Both the position numbers and the translations under genes were made by a program. A model generated the notes under the pieces. It was not told the DNA's origin. It did not search any database and saw only the letters and a list, made by a program, of their open reading frames with translations. Positions 34,364-45,899 of a DNA stretch of 64,000 nt are shown here, in pieces (the first letter of the stretch is position 1; each line of letters starts with the position of its first letter). The DNA is from Udeniomyces pyricola (Eukaryota > Basidiomycota > Tremellomycetes > Cystofilobasidiales > Mrakiaceae), in assembly GCA_039545295.1 (NCBI GenBank), contig BCIK01000032.1, positions 157,480 through 221,479 on the forward strand, read 5' to 3'.

Positions 34364-36602
34364 ATGCTCGCTTTCAAGTCCACCCTCCGGGCCATCCCCA
34401 AACCCTCTCCCAAGGCCTCTACCCGAGCCTTCTCCAAGTCTGCTCCCCGACGAGGTGGTGCTCACCGTGCGTCATGGGCGGCGCTTTCTCTCTCTCTCTA
34501 TCTGTGTCCCTCTCTGGCACTGTCTAACTCCCCCCCTTCCCTCTCTCTCTTCGTTCTCCCCTTTCCTCTTCTTCCCTCCCCCCCTTCATTCTGTCAACTC
34601 ACCTCCCTCTCACATAACCATCCATTGGCTGTGACGTTCTCTAGACTGGGAGAACACCAGGGTATGTGAACTTGTCTTGTTATGTGATGAGATGTGGTCC
34701 AATGAGAAGCGAGGCGACTGACTGATTTGAGTGCCCGTTCCCTTCCCCTCCCCCCTCCCCCTCCCCCTCCCTCTCTCCCTTCTCGCCTGCCCTCTCTCTT
34801 TCTCTTCCTCACTGTGTTTCCCCTTTGCCCTCCCTCACTCTTTCCCTTCTTGTCTACAGGACAACGTACGCGCTCACTTGACATCGCCTTTATGCCATTC
34901 TTCCCCTCCCCCCCCCCATCGTTTTTAAAAAGATACACCCTAACCCCATTGTCTCTCTTTGTTGTATATGCGCGCGTCTATATGTGTCACGATCGGATAT
35001 GGTAGTGGGGACCTTGGCAGCCTATGGCGACTAGGTCGCCTGTCCTCTTCACGTGGCTGTCGAGTGCCTTCCTTCTTTCTGGCTTTGCCATCCCCTTCGT
35101 CGTACGTGTCTGGTTGGCCTTCTTCCTCTCTTGTTTCCTCTTTCTCTCTCTCTCTTTCTCCCTCTACCCTATCGATCTCGTCTCTTGCCACACACACTCT
35201 CTCTCCCTTTCTCGCTTGGCGCCGCACTTTGCCCTCTCTCTCTGTCTCTCTTTCCTACTCCTCGCTCTTCCTTCCTGAGCGCGCCTTTGAGGCTCCGACC
35301 GCGCTCGCATCAGTTCAGCATCCCTTCATCTACCCAACGTACATGATATAAACCCATACACATACACACATACCAAAAGGCGTCGGATCCGAACCTTCAT
35401 CAGACCATTTCATCACAACCCCTCCTACTTCTTTGAATCTCACGCGTCTCTCAAAAGGTCCCTCCCTCGCCCTTGATTCCTCCTTGACTAACGACCGAAC
35501 CTGTTCTTCTTCTTTTTTTTTTGGCTTCTTTTGTCTGTTGTCTGTTGTCTTTTTTTTTTGATCGTGTGTGATTGGGGGTTTCTCTAGGTTGCTAACTACC
35601 AGCTTACCAAGCAGGGCAAGGTTCGTTGATCGTCTCTTTTTTTTTTTCTCCTTGTGATTCTGCGTTCTGCTTCTTCTTCTCGTGTCCGTTTTCTGGGGAA
35701 GTTGCTTCGCGTGGCGTTCTCGGTCTGTTTGAGCTGCAAGCTGTGAGGGGGGGGGGGAAGGGAGATGAAGAGGGAGGGCGGGGAATCTTGATGTGGCGGC
35801 AGTTAGGGGGAGATAGTGGTTGGGATAGCGAATGAGGCATAGGGAGATGGAAGGCTGAAGAGCAGGAGAGGGACGATGGAGAGACAGATAGGGAGAGATG
35901 AATGGAGTGAGAGAAGAAAGAAGGCAAGGGGGTGGGTGGATGGGGGGGGGGCGTTTTGAGATGGATCTTTTCACCATAAGAGATCGATCTAACGCGAGGG
36001 AGGGGATGGGAAGGGGAAAGCAGGGGTGGGGGGGGGGGAGGGGGGAGGGGAATCATGGACAGACTCAGTGTCGTATGACGACGACGTTTGCCCACGCGAC
36101 TTTTCCCCCTGTTCCCCCTGTTGCCGAAACCGAATGGTTTCCATCGGACGACCTACAGGCCGCGGGGGGGGGGGGTCTTGGACAAGTGAGGGATAGAGAT
36201 GGGATAGGATGGGTTGGGGGTTCCTTTCTTCTTCTCTTCATCTTCCTTTCTTGTACGAAAGGCACGATCGGATCGTGAATCGAAACACGACCTAACCCTT
36301 GGAAGGTTAAAACTCCTCCTTTCAAGAAGATGGTGATTGATGAGTTGGGGAGGATGGGGAAGGGAAAAAAAGGGGGGGGGGGGGCTGGGGNGGGTGAGAT
36401 GTACTCACTCATCTACCTTGTCTTACCTTCCCTCTCCCCTTTGAGATGAGAGGAACACACATCTACACGCGTACCTCTGCCAAAGGGAAAGACAGAAACT
36501 GATTTATCCTTTTTTTTTGGTTTTGGTTTTGATTAGCACCTTTACTGGTACGACAAGGCGGAAGTCACGGTTGAGGGCGAGGAGGATGAGGATGATGATT
36601 AA
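34364..36602 (+). CDS. COX8: Cytochrome c oxidase subunit Cox8/COX7C type
   Basis: This is a small nuclear-encoded subunit of mitochondrial complex IV. Six exons (34364-34466, 34645-34661, 34860-34865, 35021-35101, 35588-35620, 36537-36602) sum to 306 nt, 101 residues. The N terminus MLAFKSTLRAIPKPSPK is an Arg/Lys/Ser-rich mitochondrial presequence. The mature region has HHWENTRDN, then RSPVLFTWLSSAFLLSGFAIPFV, the single transmembrane helix with the GFAIPF motif typical of Cox8/COX7C, then YQLTKQGK and an unusual acidic tail VTVEGEEDEDDD. Exon 3 is only 6 nt (GAC AAC). The last intron is 916 nt, far longer than the others, full of G runs, and contains the single unresolved base of the window. 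The acidic C-terminal tail is longer than in the yeast protein. Confidence 0.88.
34860..34865 (+). other. COX8: 6-nt microexon of COX8
   Basis: GAC AAC is flanked by a pyrimidine tract ending ttgtctacag and by gtacgc. It adds Asp-Asn in phase 0, completing ENTRDN before PMATRSP. Skipping it would also keep frame, so homology to the family's ENxRDN-type segment is the main support. Confidence 0.7.
36391..36391. other. Ambiguous base in COX8 intron 5
   Basis: The only N in the window lies between G runs inside the 916-nt intron, so it is probably a sequencing or assembly ambiguity caused by the homopolymers. Confidence 0.95.
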
Positions 36603-37703
36603 ACACAACATTCTTCTAGGTGGAGAGGGATTGGGGGGGAGGAGAGGGGGACGAGGTGGTGGTGGTGGTTGGTAGCGAACGAAGAAGTTTAAAGGGGTAG
36701 CCAGTTAGCCAGCCAGCCATACGTGGATGGAGCCGGCCAAGCTGGAGGAAGAGAAGACGGGAAAGGGAGATATATATATATATATATGTACACACACATA
36801 CATACATATAGGATTGGAGAGAGTGGAGACCTTTTCGAACCCGTTTTGCTTCTTTCTTTCTTTTCTTCTTCTTCTTCTTTTTCTTTCGAATTGTCGTCGT
36901 GAAAGCGGCAAGGCTAGTGGAGTGAGTGAGTGGATTGAGTTTATGCGGCGTCGTTCGATTCGAAACTCCCCCCCCCCCCCCCCCTCCCCCCCATCAAACT
37001 GAACTTACTTCTTTTAACACCCTACCTCATCATGGTAACATATATATATATATATATATAGCGCCGGATGATACGTGCCATCGAAGTTCAAAAGAAAAAA
37101 ATTAAAATAAAAATCAAGATCTCGCCGACCACAGATGCAAAGCATATTCTATTCCATTTTGGAGAGCTGCTTAGTGACAGTCAGTATTGACGATGAAAAA
37201 AACCCATCGATTCAATCAATCTATTTATCTACCTGCCTATCTATCTACATATATATATATATATATGTATATCTCGAGATAACTACTTATCGGTATATCT
37301 CAATCATCCGTCCGTCCATCCATCCATCCATCCATTCTACGCATCTAGCTAACGATGATCAGTTTTTTTTTTTTCTTTTTTTTTTCTTTTCGAAAACCCA
37401 AAACGGAACGTTTCACAACGGATCGATTCTTAATCAAAAACCCATATGTATGGACCCACCCATCATTTGGCAAGCCATGATATGATGATCATGTGAAAGG
37501 TCGACACGTACGGCGTTGACCGTCGTCTTTTTTTTTTTTTTTTAGTCCATCCAAGCATGCATGGAAGCAAGAGTGACATGGTATTTTCATCCATCCAAGT
37601 CGTTCACCGTAAAACACACACACACACACACACACCCCACAAAAAAAAACCCCACCCGGCTGGCCAACTCGATCTAAGTATCGAACCATGTTCAACAAAC
37701 ACC
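36603..37703. other. Convergent intergenic region, COX8 and LIM gene 3' ends
   Basis: About 1.1 kb with (TA)n runs (36772-36788, 37040-37060, 37250-37268), a 17-base C run near 36967-36983, tandem ccat near 37316-37334, a T run near 37529-37543 and (CA)n at 37614-37635. No gene is seen. Confidence 0.75.
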
Positions 37704-40700
37704 TCACACGACAGTTCCTTTAGAGAGAATCCCCCAACACGTCTCGCACAACCCGACGCCTTCATGCTCAAAGATTCGAAAGTTGTCGTACGGTCGTTCG
37801 CAGCTCTGGACGGTTTGGAGAAACGAATGACAAAAAAAAAGGGAGAATGAAGGAGAGAGAGAGAGAGAGAGAAAGCAATAGATCAGTTAGGGAAAAGAAC
37901 CGACAAGAGTGAGGGAGGGAAGAAAGGGTGTGCGTGGACAATCATCGTTGAAATCAAGGTGATGGACACGAATGGATTGCCATTCGGTTTTCCTTTTTTT
38001 TCTTTTCTTTTTCTTTCCTTCTTTTTTCCCCTCTCTCCCTCAGTCTTTCCTTCGGACTCCTTCCCTCATCGGAACAGCTTATCAAGGAAGAATGACAACT
38101 CAAAAGAGAGAAGGAAAAGAAAAAAATTGCAGAACGACTACGTACCTCGCATTTCAAGCACTCCGCATGCCATTTCCCTCCCAACGCCTCCATAAACGAC
38201 CCCGCGATCCCCTTCCTACACCCTTTACATTTCGGCGCGTGTAACTTGACGTGGCACTTATCGCAATAAGGATGCCCTTTATGCAAGTTGATATGTACGT
38301 CCTCTTCCCCTTGAGGATCATCTTCCTTTCCTCCTTCCTTTTCCTTCTTTTGCGTCAGCGGGTCCGCTAGGGAGTTGGATGGGTCCAGGAATGGGTCTCC
38401 GCATTCTGAGCAGAAGAAATGGAGCTCGTGGTAGTACCTCGGCGTTCCTCCCCCGAGAGAGGGATCCGAAAGCGTGAAGAAACGTTCGTCGACGATGGGC
38501 GTCTTGCAAGAGTAACAGCGCGTGGTAAAGAGCTGATGATGGCAAGAACCAAACAAAAAAGGGGGGAGGTAAGCAGGTAGAAGAAAAGCAAAAGAAAAAG
38601 ATGGAGAGTAGGACAAAGAATCGATGATACGAGAGAAAGGGGGGGAGGGGGGGGGCGGCGTGAGGGCAAGAGACAAACTTCGTGATAATCAAAATGGCAA
38701 TACAGCCCTCCTTCGTGCTCATACGAAGAGACATGCTCGAGAAGAAGATCACACGTTTTGCATCTGCAATCAAGGGGAAGAGAAACACAAATAGAAAGGA
38801 GGGTGAACGTAGGTGGAAAGTATGAAGGGATGGATGCAAGGAAAAGATAAAGGTTTGAACCCGGTGGTAAATTAGTCAATCAACAGGCTCACGCAAACAC
38901 ATATACTCACACCCACAAGCACCAGCCGATTTCTACCATGCTCCTCTTGAACTCACTTGAAACATCCAGGATGCCAAACCTTGCCTTGCATTCCACTGAC
39001 GAGTCTTCCCAAGATCATCTCTCCACACCCTTCGCACGCGACGCCACCCCCAGCCAGGACGTCTCGCTTCCTCGCTTCCTTAGCTTTAGCAGCGGATGCT
39101 TCTCTCTGGCCGTCCACGCCGAGACTGCCCTGGCCAGACGAAGACAGGGGTGGCGCGCTCATAGAAGGAACAGAGATGGACGGAACATCGATGGTAGGAG
39201 GTGGAGGAGGCGCGATAGAAGCCGTCGAAAAGGTAACTGTTGGGCCGTTGCTTTTGGGGGATGTCGAGGTCGGGGTAGAAGCACCCATGGGGATTGCAGC
39301 GTTGTCGTCGTCATCTTGGTCGGGCGGCCCATCAAAGCTGAATGTGGGCATGTTGTTATTTGAGATGGCGACTGGACTGGCCGAGATGGTGGGCACAGCT
39401 ATTGACGGTGGAAGATGACGGGACACAGATGATACGTGAATGGAAGCAAGTGAAGAAGTGACGCTGTCGAGATTTGGCACTGGCTCGCTGCTGCTACCCG
39501 GCTGATGATTGGCAGGCCGCGACTGCGACGACGACGGCGAGGTTGTCGGAATGGTTGAGGTTACAGAAGAGGACGAGGAGGTGACAATAGAGGGTAGATT
39601 AGGCAGGGTAGCGCTCGAGACCCCTTTGGGCATAGTAGCCGCTCTCACAACGCTCGGCACACTCGCACTCCCGCCCGCTAGTGCAGTGGCCGCTGCCAAT
39701 GCGGCCACCCGAGCTGACTCAATGGCTCCACGGTCGAGACTTTTAGATGACATGACGCCACCAGGAGGCCGAGGGAGGGGACGTCCAGTCGAGTTAGACG
39801 CTGAAGCACCATCTAGGGACTTGAGTGAGCCTGACGTATCGCTTCGCTGAAGATCTGTCGTCGAGGAAGACGCCGATGGAGCAGCGGAGCCAGTAGACGA
39901 GCTGGATGTCGATGGAGGCAATCTGGACGTCGATTCTGAGGGTACCGGCCCTGCTGCGGACACAGGCGGAGCAGGTCCACCGGGGATTGGCGAAGGAAGC
40001 GGTCGACCGCCTGGCTTAATGGCAAATGTAGCATTCGTCGGTGTCGACGGTGCGCTTCCTGTCGAGTCCCTGTTTGCCGAGGAGAGTGCTATCCCCGTCG
40101 AGAATGAAGCGGGAACCTTGGGTGGAAGCGTCTGGGAGGGAGGTAAAGGTCGACGTACGCCTGAGGGCGCCTTTGTCGGTGATGATATCGGTCGCGCAGC
40201 AGCGGGGGAAGGGAGGGCGTACACGGCGACTTGTGTATTCGTCGATGGCAACGGAGATAGTTCCGGAGGGATCTGAGTGGAGTAACGAGCGGTTGATGCT
40301 GATGTTTGGTGATGAGGACTCGGGGCTGGCTGGGGTCCGCCATAAAGGGGCTGCTGAGGGATCGATGAATAGGAGGAGCGGTGTGCGTGACCAGCTGACG
40401 ACGGCCGAGTGTCGTCCACAGTCTGCGCTCGAGTGAGTGGCTGCGGGACTCCACCGCCTTGCGAGGAAGGTATCTGATAGGACAGACTGCTTGGAGATGT
40501 ATAGACATGGAGTGGTTGCTGCTGTTGTATCGGTATGGGAGGGACGGATGAGGGCGGTCGAGGGGGTGGCCAGGCATTGGAAGCGACGGTAGGAGGAGGA
40601 GGCTGAGATAAAGGTCCCGCTGGATAAGGATATACCGGCTGGGAATAAGTCAAGGGATGTGAATACGATGGATATTGGGGTTGTTGATTTTGAGCGGTCG

Positions 40701-41252
40701 TGGTTGGCGGTGGGGGGGTTGCGAAGTACGGAGCTTGAGGGGGAGGAAGGGGAGGTTGCTGATGTGGTGAGTGGTAGCCGGCGTTAGGCTCGGCGCCATA
40801 CCCATTCTGCGGTTGGGACTGAGATGGTTGAGGTGAAGTGGCAGACCAGAAGCGGGGCGTGCTCTCGAGTGTGTGTAGAGGTTGGTAGGATGACTGCTGC
40901 TGCTGCTGCTGGGTCAAAGAGTTGGGGTTTAGGGGCTGCTGCTGCTGCTGCTGCTGTTGCGGTTGAGCGGAGTGAAAGCCAGTGTGGGATCCATTTGAAT
41001 AGTGATATGGCTGAGATAGGCCGTGGGGCTGTTGGTATTGAGGCGGATGAGAGTACGGGTACTGTTGCTGGTCAGAATGGGGCTGACGATGAGGTGAGGG
41101 CGTTGACGTAGGCGGCTGGGCATAAGGAGAGTCTGGACGAGAGATGGCAGTCAAGAAGTGATCTGGGTTAGCACGACAGCATCGGTGGGTAAGACAGGGT
41201 GACGGCGGAGCCTACATTGGGGGTAACCCTGGTATGGCACACCCTGAGACAT
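37704..41252 (-). CDS. Three-LIM-domain paxillin-like protein
   Basis: Five exons (41216-41252, 38957-41162, 38679-38763, 38146-38532, 37704-37805) sum to 2817 nt, 938 residues. The 37-nt first exon (MSQGVPYQGYPQ) is joined in frame to a roughly 700-residue Pro/Gln/Ser-rich disordered region with polyglutamine runs. Three LIM zinc-binding domains lie at the C terminus. LIM1 has CEGCGEMILGR, WHPGCFKCKTC and YCHFDYHELF. LIM2 has CYSCKTPI, the HELHFFCSECG segment and YCDKCHVKLHAPKC. LIM3 has CKGCRKGIAG, WHAECLKCESC and LCETCW. LIM2 carries an acidic Lys/Glu/Asp insert of roughly 35 residues. The arrangement resembles fungal Pxl1/paxillin-type proteins, which act in polarised growth and septation; that role is inferred. 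No LD motifs were confidently found. Confidence 0.9.
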
Positions 41253-42863
41253 GGGGTGAGCAGGTCCGCGGTGAGGGACAGGACAGGCAGCGAGGCTGTG
41301 GTGGAAGGATAGGGATTGATCAGGTGGTTGTAGGACTGGTGCAGGGGATCGGAGGGCAAGGGGGAGGGGGCGAGGAAATGGGAACTCAAGTGGATTGACT
41401 GCGTGAAAGGTCGAGGTTGATGACTGACGACTTTAATTCGTTGCAATATATATATCATCAATCTGCCACCCTACGCCCCTGCAGCTTGCAGCTCCACCAA
41501 TGGTTGTACATGTGATATATCACACTTGCACACTGAACGTTTGCATTCTGATGAAGGAACAACCACATAGTATACATATATGCATACACCCCATGTAAAT
41601 AGTCGATGGATGACGTGCATGGCCAAATGCCATTGGACGTCGACGTTTCGCGTCTCGACGAGTCTCTTCCCTCTGCGCCTATGGACCCTCCAAGCTCCAA
41701 GCTCGCTCCAATGGCTTACTACATATACTCGAACAGCACACCCCAGCTTCCCTCTTGGCCCCCCTTCTTCCTATCCGATCCATCACTTGATCCCAATCCT
41801 TCACTCGGTCTATTCCTCATCCCGCCGTTTCCTCTCAGCCCTCACAACCAACACATCGACGCTCAAACCGTCCAACGCCCAGCCCCCGGGTATCCACTTT
41901 GACATCTCCGACTGCTCCAGTCGCCCTTCCCCTTCAACCACCCCCCCCCCTTCCCCAATCTCACCCATCTTCCCTAACCGAGACTTGCCCATCCTGTCCT
42001 CCCTAACGACACCATCGTCCTCGCCCTACGGCTCGCTCTCCCACGGCAACCCTCACCACTCCAACGATAGCAGTCAAACCTCAGGCGTCACCATCGTTAG
42101 CGGGGCTGAGGAAAGGCAGAAGCCGAAACGAAGGCTCAGCAGGTCCGTGCCGTCGAGTTTTGTTTGCTGTTAGCATCATCCCTGCCATCTGTGTCGTCAA
42201 TTCCATCAAGCTGTCACGTGTCGTATCAGCTATGTCATCGTCGTCACGTCTGTCGGCAACCCCTCAGCAGATCATCACGAGTCAGACTAGTTTGATTAGG
42301 AGACTATCACGACGAGATGGGTCGAGGCTTGGTCTGACCCGACTAGGAGATATCTAGGCGACCGGATGAGGAAGTCCCTCTCCAAGGGGGTCTAATCTAT
42401 GGCAGGGCTCGAGCCCTTGACTGCCTTGGCTTTCTTCCTTCGTCCCATGCATGCCTCGAGACGTTCATCCTCATTCGGCTCCATCGTCGAGAGGGCGAGA
42501 AGGACATCAGCCTTGAACTACAGTCGGCCACCCGCGATTCATCTTGCGATCTTTGCTTGGTTTTCCCTCAACACGACAAACATCAGCATCCCCGTCAACC
42601 ACCTGATTATCATCCCAACCTAGCTCAGAGATGAATTCTTGTATTCTCTCGCTCGTAACCCTTCCACCGTCCATATAGGCTCCAAGGAGACACTTATCAG
42701 AGCTGTTCCTCGCGTTCTGCATCCATTCCAATGATAACCAAACATAGATCACCACTGACATTGAAACCCTCGACCCTTTTCTCTTGAAATACCTCCCTCC
42801 ATCAGAGCCGCGTCTCAAAGTTCTCCTTCTTCTCCTCAACATCCCACCTACCAATTTCGCAAC
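41253..42863. other. Divergent intergenic region, LIM gene and nucleotide-sugar transporter
   Basis: About 1.6 kb. The left 400 bases should hold the LIM gene promoter, with (AT)n near 41445-41455. The middle contains a possible unresolved gene (41606-42173, listed separately). The segment 42180-42860 holds small ORFs without recognisable domains and the promoter of the transporter. Confidence 0.5.
41606..42173 (+). CDS. Possible hypothetical gene, exon structure unresolved
   Basis: I do not recognise it. Two overlapping frames look protein-like: one from 41606 (MDDVHGQM..., then MAYYIYSNSTPQLPSW) and one ending at 42173 with HFDISDCSSRPSPS, GVTIVSGAEERQKPKRR and a C terminus SSFVCC. They cannot be joined by an intron of normal length that I can see. 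The Ser/Pro-rich composition and a run of basic residues near the end resemble disordered regulatory proteins. It may be one gene with an intron I failed to place, a decayed gene, or no gene at all. Confidence 0.25.
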
Positions 42864-45023
42864 ATGGCGACCGCTGCAGGTGCCTTGTCTGGGCAAGGTT
42901 CTAGTGGGACTCTCATGGCGGCTGCCGTCCTCGAGGACAAGAGCTCGGGAGGAGGCGAGCCCATGCTGATGGGTCTCCCGCTGAAATACGTCTCGTCAGT
43001 TGGAACTTATCTTTCCTGCGTTGTCGTTGCACGGCCTACATGCGCCGTTCTTGGAGGAACAAGTGAGGCCAAGGCGAGAGGCTGAACTATAGCTTGCTCA
43101 CCTCGTCTTTCCCGCAACAGACTCGTCACGTTGGCCCTTCAGAACGCGTCGCTTACCATCATCATGCACTACTCGCGCATCTCGGTCGCTCCGACGCGAG
43201 CCTACTCGGCAGCGACGGCCGTGCTGCTCAACGAGTTGCTCAAGGGATCCATCTCGCTCGTCATTGCCCTGAAACGGATAGACGACGACCTCACGCTCAA
43301 CCCGCCCCCTTCGTCCTCGCGATACCTCACCGGCGGCGGCGGCAACGGCAACTCGCTCTCACTCGATGCTCATGGTCGGGACAAGAACGATGGACTCCCC
43401 ACCTCGCCTATTATCACTAAGCCCCGAAAGACATTCCTCCCCTCGCTCTCGGCCGCGTCGTCCTCGACCCAAGCCTACGCGGGCGTCCCGACGAATCAAT
43501 CAGCCTCGCCCGCCCCGCCTTACATCATCGCGCTCATGCGTAAAGACTGGGCACCTCGTTTGGCTCGACTCAAGTCCGAGCTTTTCTCGCCCGACTGCTG
43601 GAAGCTCTCCATTCCAGCCATTCTCTACGTCATTCAAAATAACCTACAATATGTGGCGGCGTCGAATCTCGACGTTGCGACGTTCCAAGTGACGTACCAG
43701 ATGAAGATCCTCACGACCGCCGCGTTTTCTGTCCTCTTGCTTGGCAAGCGACTCACTCGAACCAAATGGCTCGCCCTGCTCGGTCTCGCCATCGGTGTCG
43801 GTATCGTTCAGATCCAAAACTCTTCTCCCTCGGTCACGTCCTCGACGAGCACGTCCGGCACCTCGGCTCCCACCACGACCTCGCACGGCTCGATGAGTCC
43901 CTTCAAAGGATTTTCTGCCGTTTCTGCCGCTTGCTTCACTTCGGGTCTCGCTGGCGTGTACTTTGAAAAGGTCCTCAAGGGCTCCCAGGCCGACCTCTGG
44001 ATTCGCAACGTCCAACTCTCTCTCTTCTCCCTCATTCCTGCCATCGTACCCGTGTTACTCTCCCCTCCGTCACCCCACCATCCTTACCCAAGCTCGCTCC
44101 TCGGTTGGCTCGCGTCACCCTTCCACGACTTCAACTTTTGGGCTTGGATGACGGTCGCCGTCCAAGTCTTTGGTGGCCTCGTCACGGCCATCGTCATCAA
44201 ATACTCGGACAACATCCTCAAGGGGTTCGCGACGAGCTTGAGTATCGTCATCAGTTTCCTCGCGAGCGTCGGGTTCTTTGGTTATCGGATCACGCCGGGT
44301 TTCGTCATTGGGAGTTCGACCGTCCTGGCGGCAACGTGGATGTACAACCAGCCAGGTCCGGAAGCTGGGAGTGGTGGATTCGATGGCAAAGGGAAAAGAA
44401 GCGACAGTAAGGAGAGGAGGATCCCGGGGAGTCCCGTCCCGAGTGATGCTCCTATCATTGGTGACTTTCGGTAAGTCGTTAACGACAGAGGAGATCATGC
44501 AATCCTCAATCATGTCATTTTTCTCTCCTTCTCTCTCTCTCTCTCTCTTCCTTTTTGCATCCGATGTCTCTGGGAATTCCTTGATGCACCGTTGCATGTG
44601 ACTAAATATCAATCCCGTACCTCGTACACTTTTTTTTTTTCTGCTCCCTCCCCTCCCCTCTCCTCCTCCTCCTTCTTCAGCAAACCTCCCGTCAACTCTG
44701 CTTCTTCCTCCATGATCAACCTCGCCTCCCTCATCAGCTCCGCTATCTCCCCTACATCCTCTACTTCCACACCCAACCCAACAGGTGCTACCCTCTTCTC
44801 CTCTTCCTCCACTTCTTCTTCCTCTACCCACCCGATCCCAGCGGTCTACCACCATGGCTCGGGCTCGTCGAACCCGGATTATGGGTATCATGTGAACGAA
44901 CATGGGTTGACGGCCTCGAACCATGCGTCAGGTGGGTTCTATACGCCCCCATCCGGGTCGGGCCCACCTAGTCGACCGCCGAGTAGGGCAGAGAAACCGG
45001 GAGGTCTTTCGGTGAAGATCTGA
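42864..45023 (+). CDS. Nucleotide-sugar transporter, SLC35A / UDP-galactose transporter type
   Basis: This is predicted to exchange a nucleotide sugar for the nucleoside monophosphate across the Golgi membrane. Three exons (42864-42994, 43121-44470, 44681-45023) sum to 1824 nt, 607 residues. Family signatures are clear: LVTLALQNASLTIIMHYSR, YVIQNNLQYVAASNLD, TFQVTYQMKILTTAAFSVL, LLGKRL, AACFTSGLAGVYFEKVLK, IVIKYSDNILKGFATSLSI and FVIGSSTVLAATWMYN. About ten helices are expected. The S. pombe gms1 type is closest in motifs, but the substrate (UDP-galactose, UDP-GlcNAc or another) cannot be set from sequence. Additions beyond the usual length are a Gly/Ser loop after helix 2 (PPPSSSRYLTGGGG) and a roughly 160-residue Ser/Thr/Pro-rich cytosolic tail ending GLSVKI. 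The tail is mostly encoded by the last exon. Confidence 0.92.
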
Positions 45024-45059
45024 GGAGGAGGGGTGAATAAAGAAAAAAAAAACAAGGAA

Positions 45060-45062
<3 letters not shown>

Positions 45063-45092
<30 letters not shown>
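45063..45092 (+). repeat. Poly-G tract of 30 bases
   Basis: Thirty consecutive G, the longest homopolymer in the window, 40 bases after the transporter stop codon. It could fold into a G-quadruplex in DNA or in the 3'UTR RNA, and its exact length may be a sequencing artefact. Confidence 0.9.
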
Positions 45093-45093
<1 letters not shown>

Positions 45094-45164
45094 GATCAAA
45101 GAGATGGAAGGAGGGGGAAAAAGAGGGATCGTGAGAGGGGATTGATTTTATGATTTCGTCACGC

Positions 45165-45194
45165 GCTTTTGCTTTTGCTTTTGCTTTTGCTTTT
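45165..45194 (+). repeat. Hexanucleotide repeat (GCTTTT)5
   Basis: Five perfect tandem copies of gctttt lie about 140 bases past the transporter stop. Confidence 0.95.
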
Positions 45195-45899
45195 GAGGGG
45201 AGGAGAGAAGAGGGGGGTTATGGGGGTGCTCAAGATGAATTGACCGGGGGGAGGGGGGGGGGGATACGATACGCTGATGATCAAAGTACAGACTGGGGAG
45301 GATGAGGTCCTCCGAGATATGTTAGAGTAGTATACAAGGTTCCGGACCTGCTACGTACTATATATAAGCTAGCTGCGCACATATGATCGTATACAGAAAA
45401 AAAAAGACCAAAGCAACCCAGAGCAATCAATCGCAACCCCCCCACCCTTCCCCTTCCCCTTCTTCGACACAGCTTCGTCTTTGTTTCTGTTTACATATGA
45501 ACTTTTTCATTATCTGTTTTCTGATGTCATCCCCCCCCCCCATCCGTTTCTTAATGTTCATTTATTTTTATGTTTCTTCTCTGTCTTTCCTTTCTCCTTC
45601 CGATCAAAATCGGAGCCATCATCAGCGATCGCTGAAACGTCCAGATCACTTCCCAACCAATATTGACCCAATTCAAAATCTTCAATTCTCCGATCGATCT
45701 CATATATATATACATGATATATATATCCGTCACGTCATATCGCACGCGTATACTCACTACCCATACATCTATCTACCTCCCTTGCCCAAACGTTGTCCCC
45801 TCCCCTCCCCTCTCCCTTCACTGTCACTCTCTTCCCCTCCCTGGAAGCATCCCACTGCTCCTCCTACCTGTCTCAAGCTGACTCACTCACTCCCCTCGA

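Larger units (their letters stand above)
45024..45899. other. Convergent intergenic region, transporter and VPS5 3' ends
   Basis: Besides the two listed repeats, this 0.88 kb holds purine-rich DNA, G runs near 45247-45264 and (AT)n near 45701-45724. No gene is supported. Confidence 0.7.

Noticed and set aside
37250..37420. Possible retroelement or transposon remnant in the A/T- and T-rich spacer after COX8
   Set aside because: Only simple repeats were seen; no terminal repeats, target-site duplication or transposase/reverse-transcriptase motifs on either strand.
38938..40436. Several plus-strand ORFs opposite the LIM gene
   Set aside because: They are antisense shadows of the low-complexity Pro/Gln/Ser region of exon 2.
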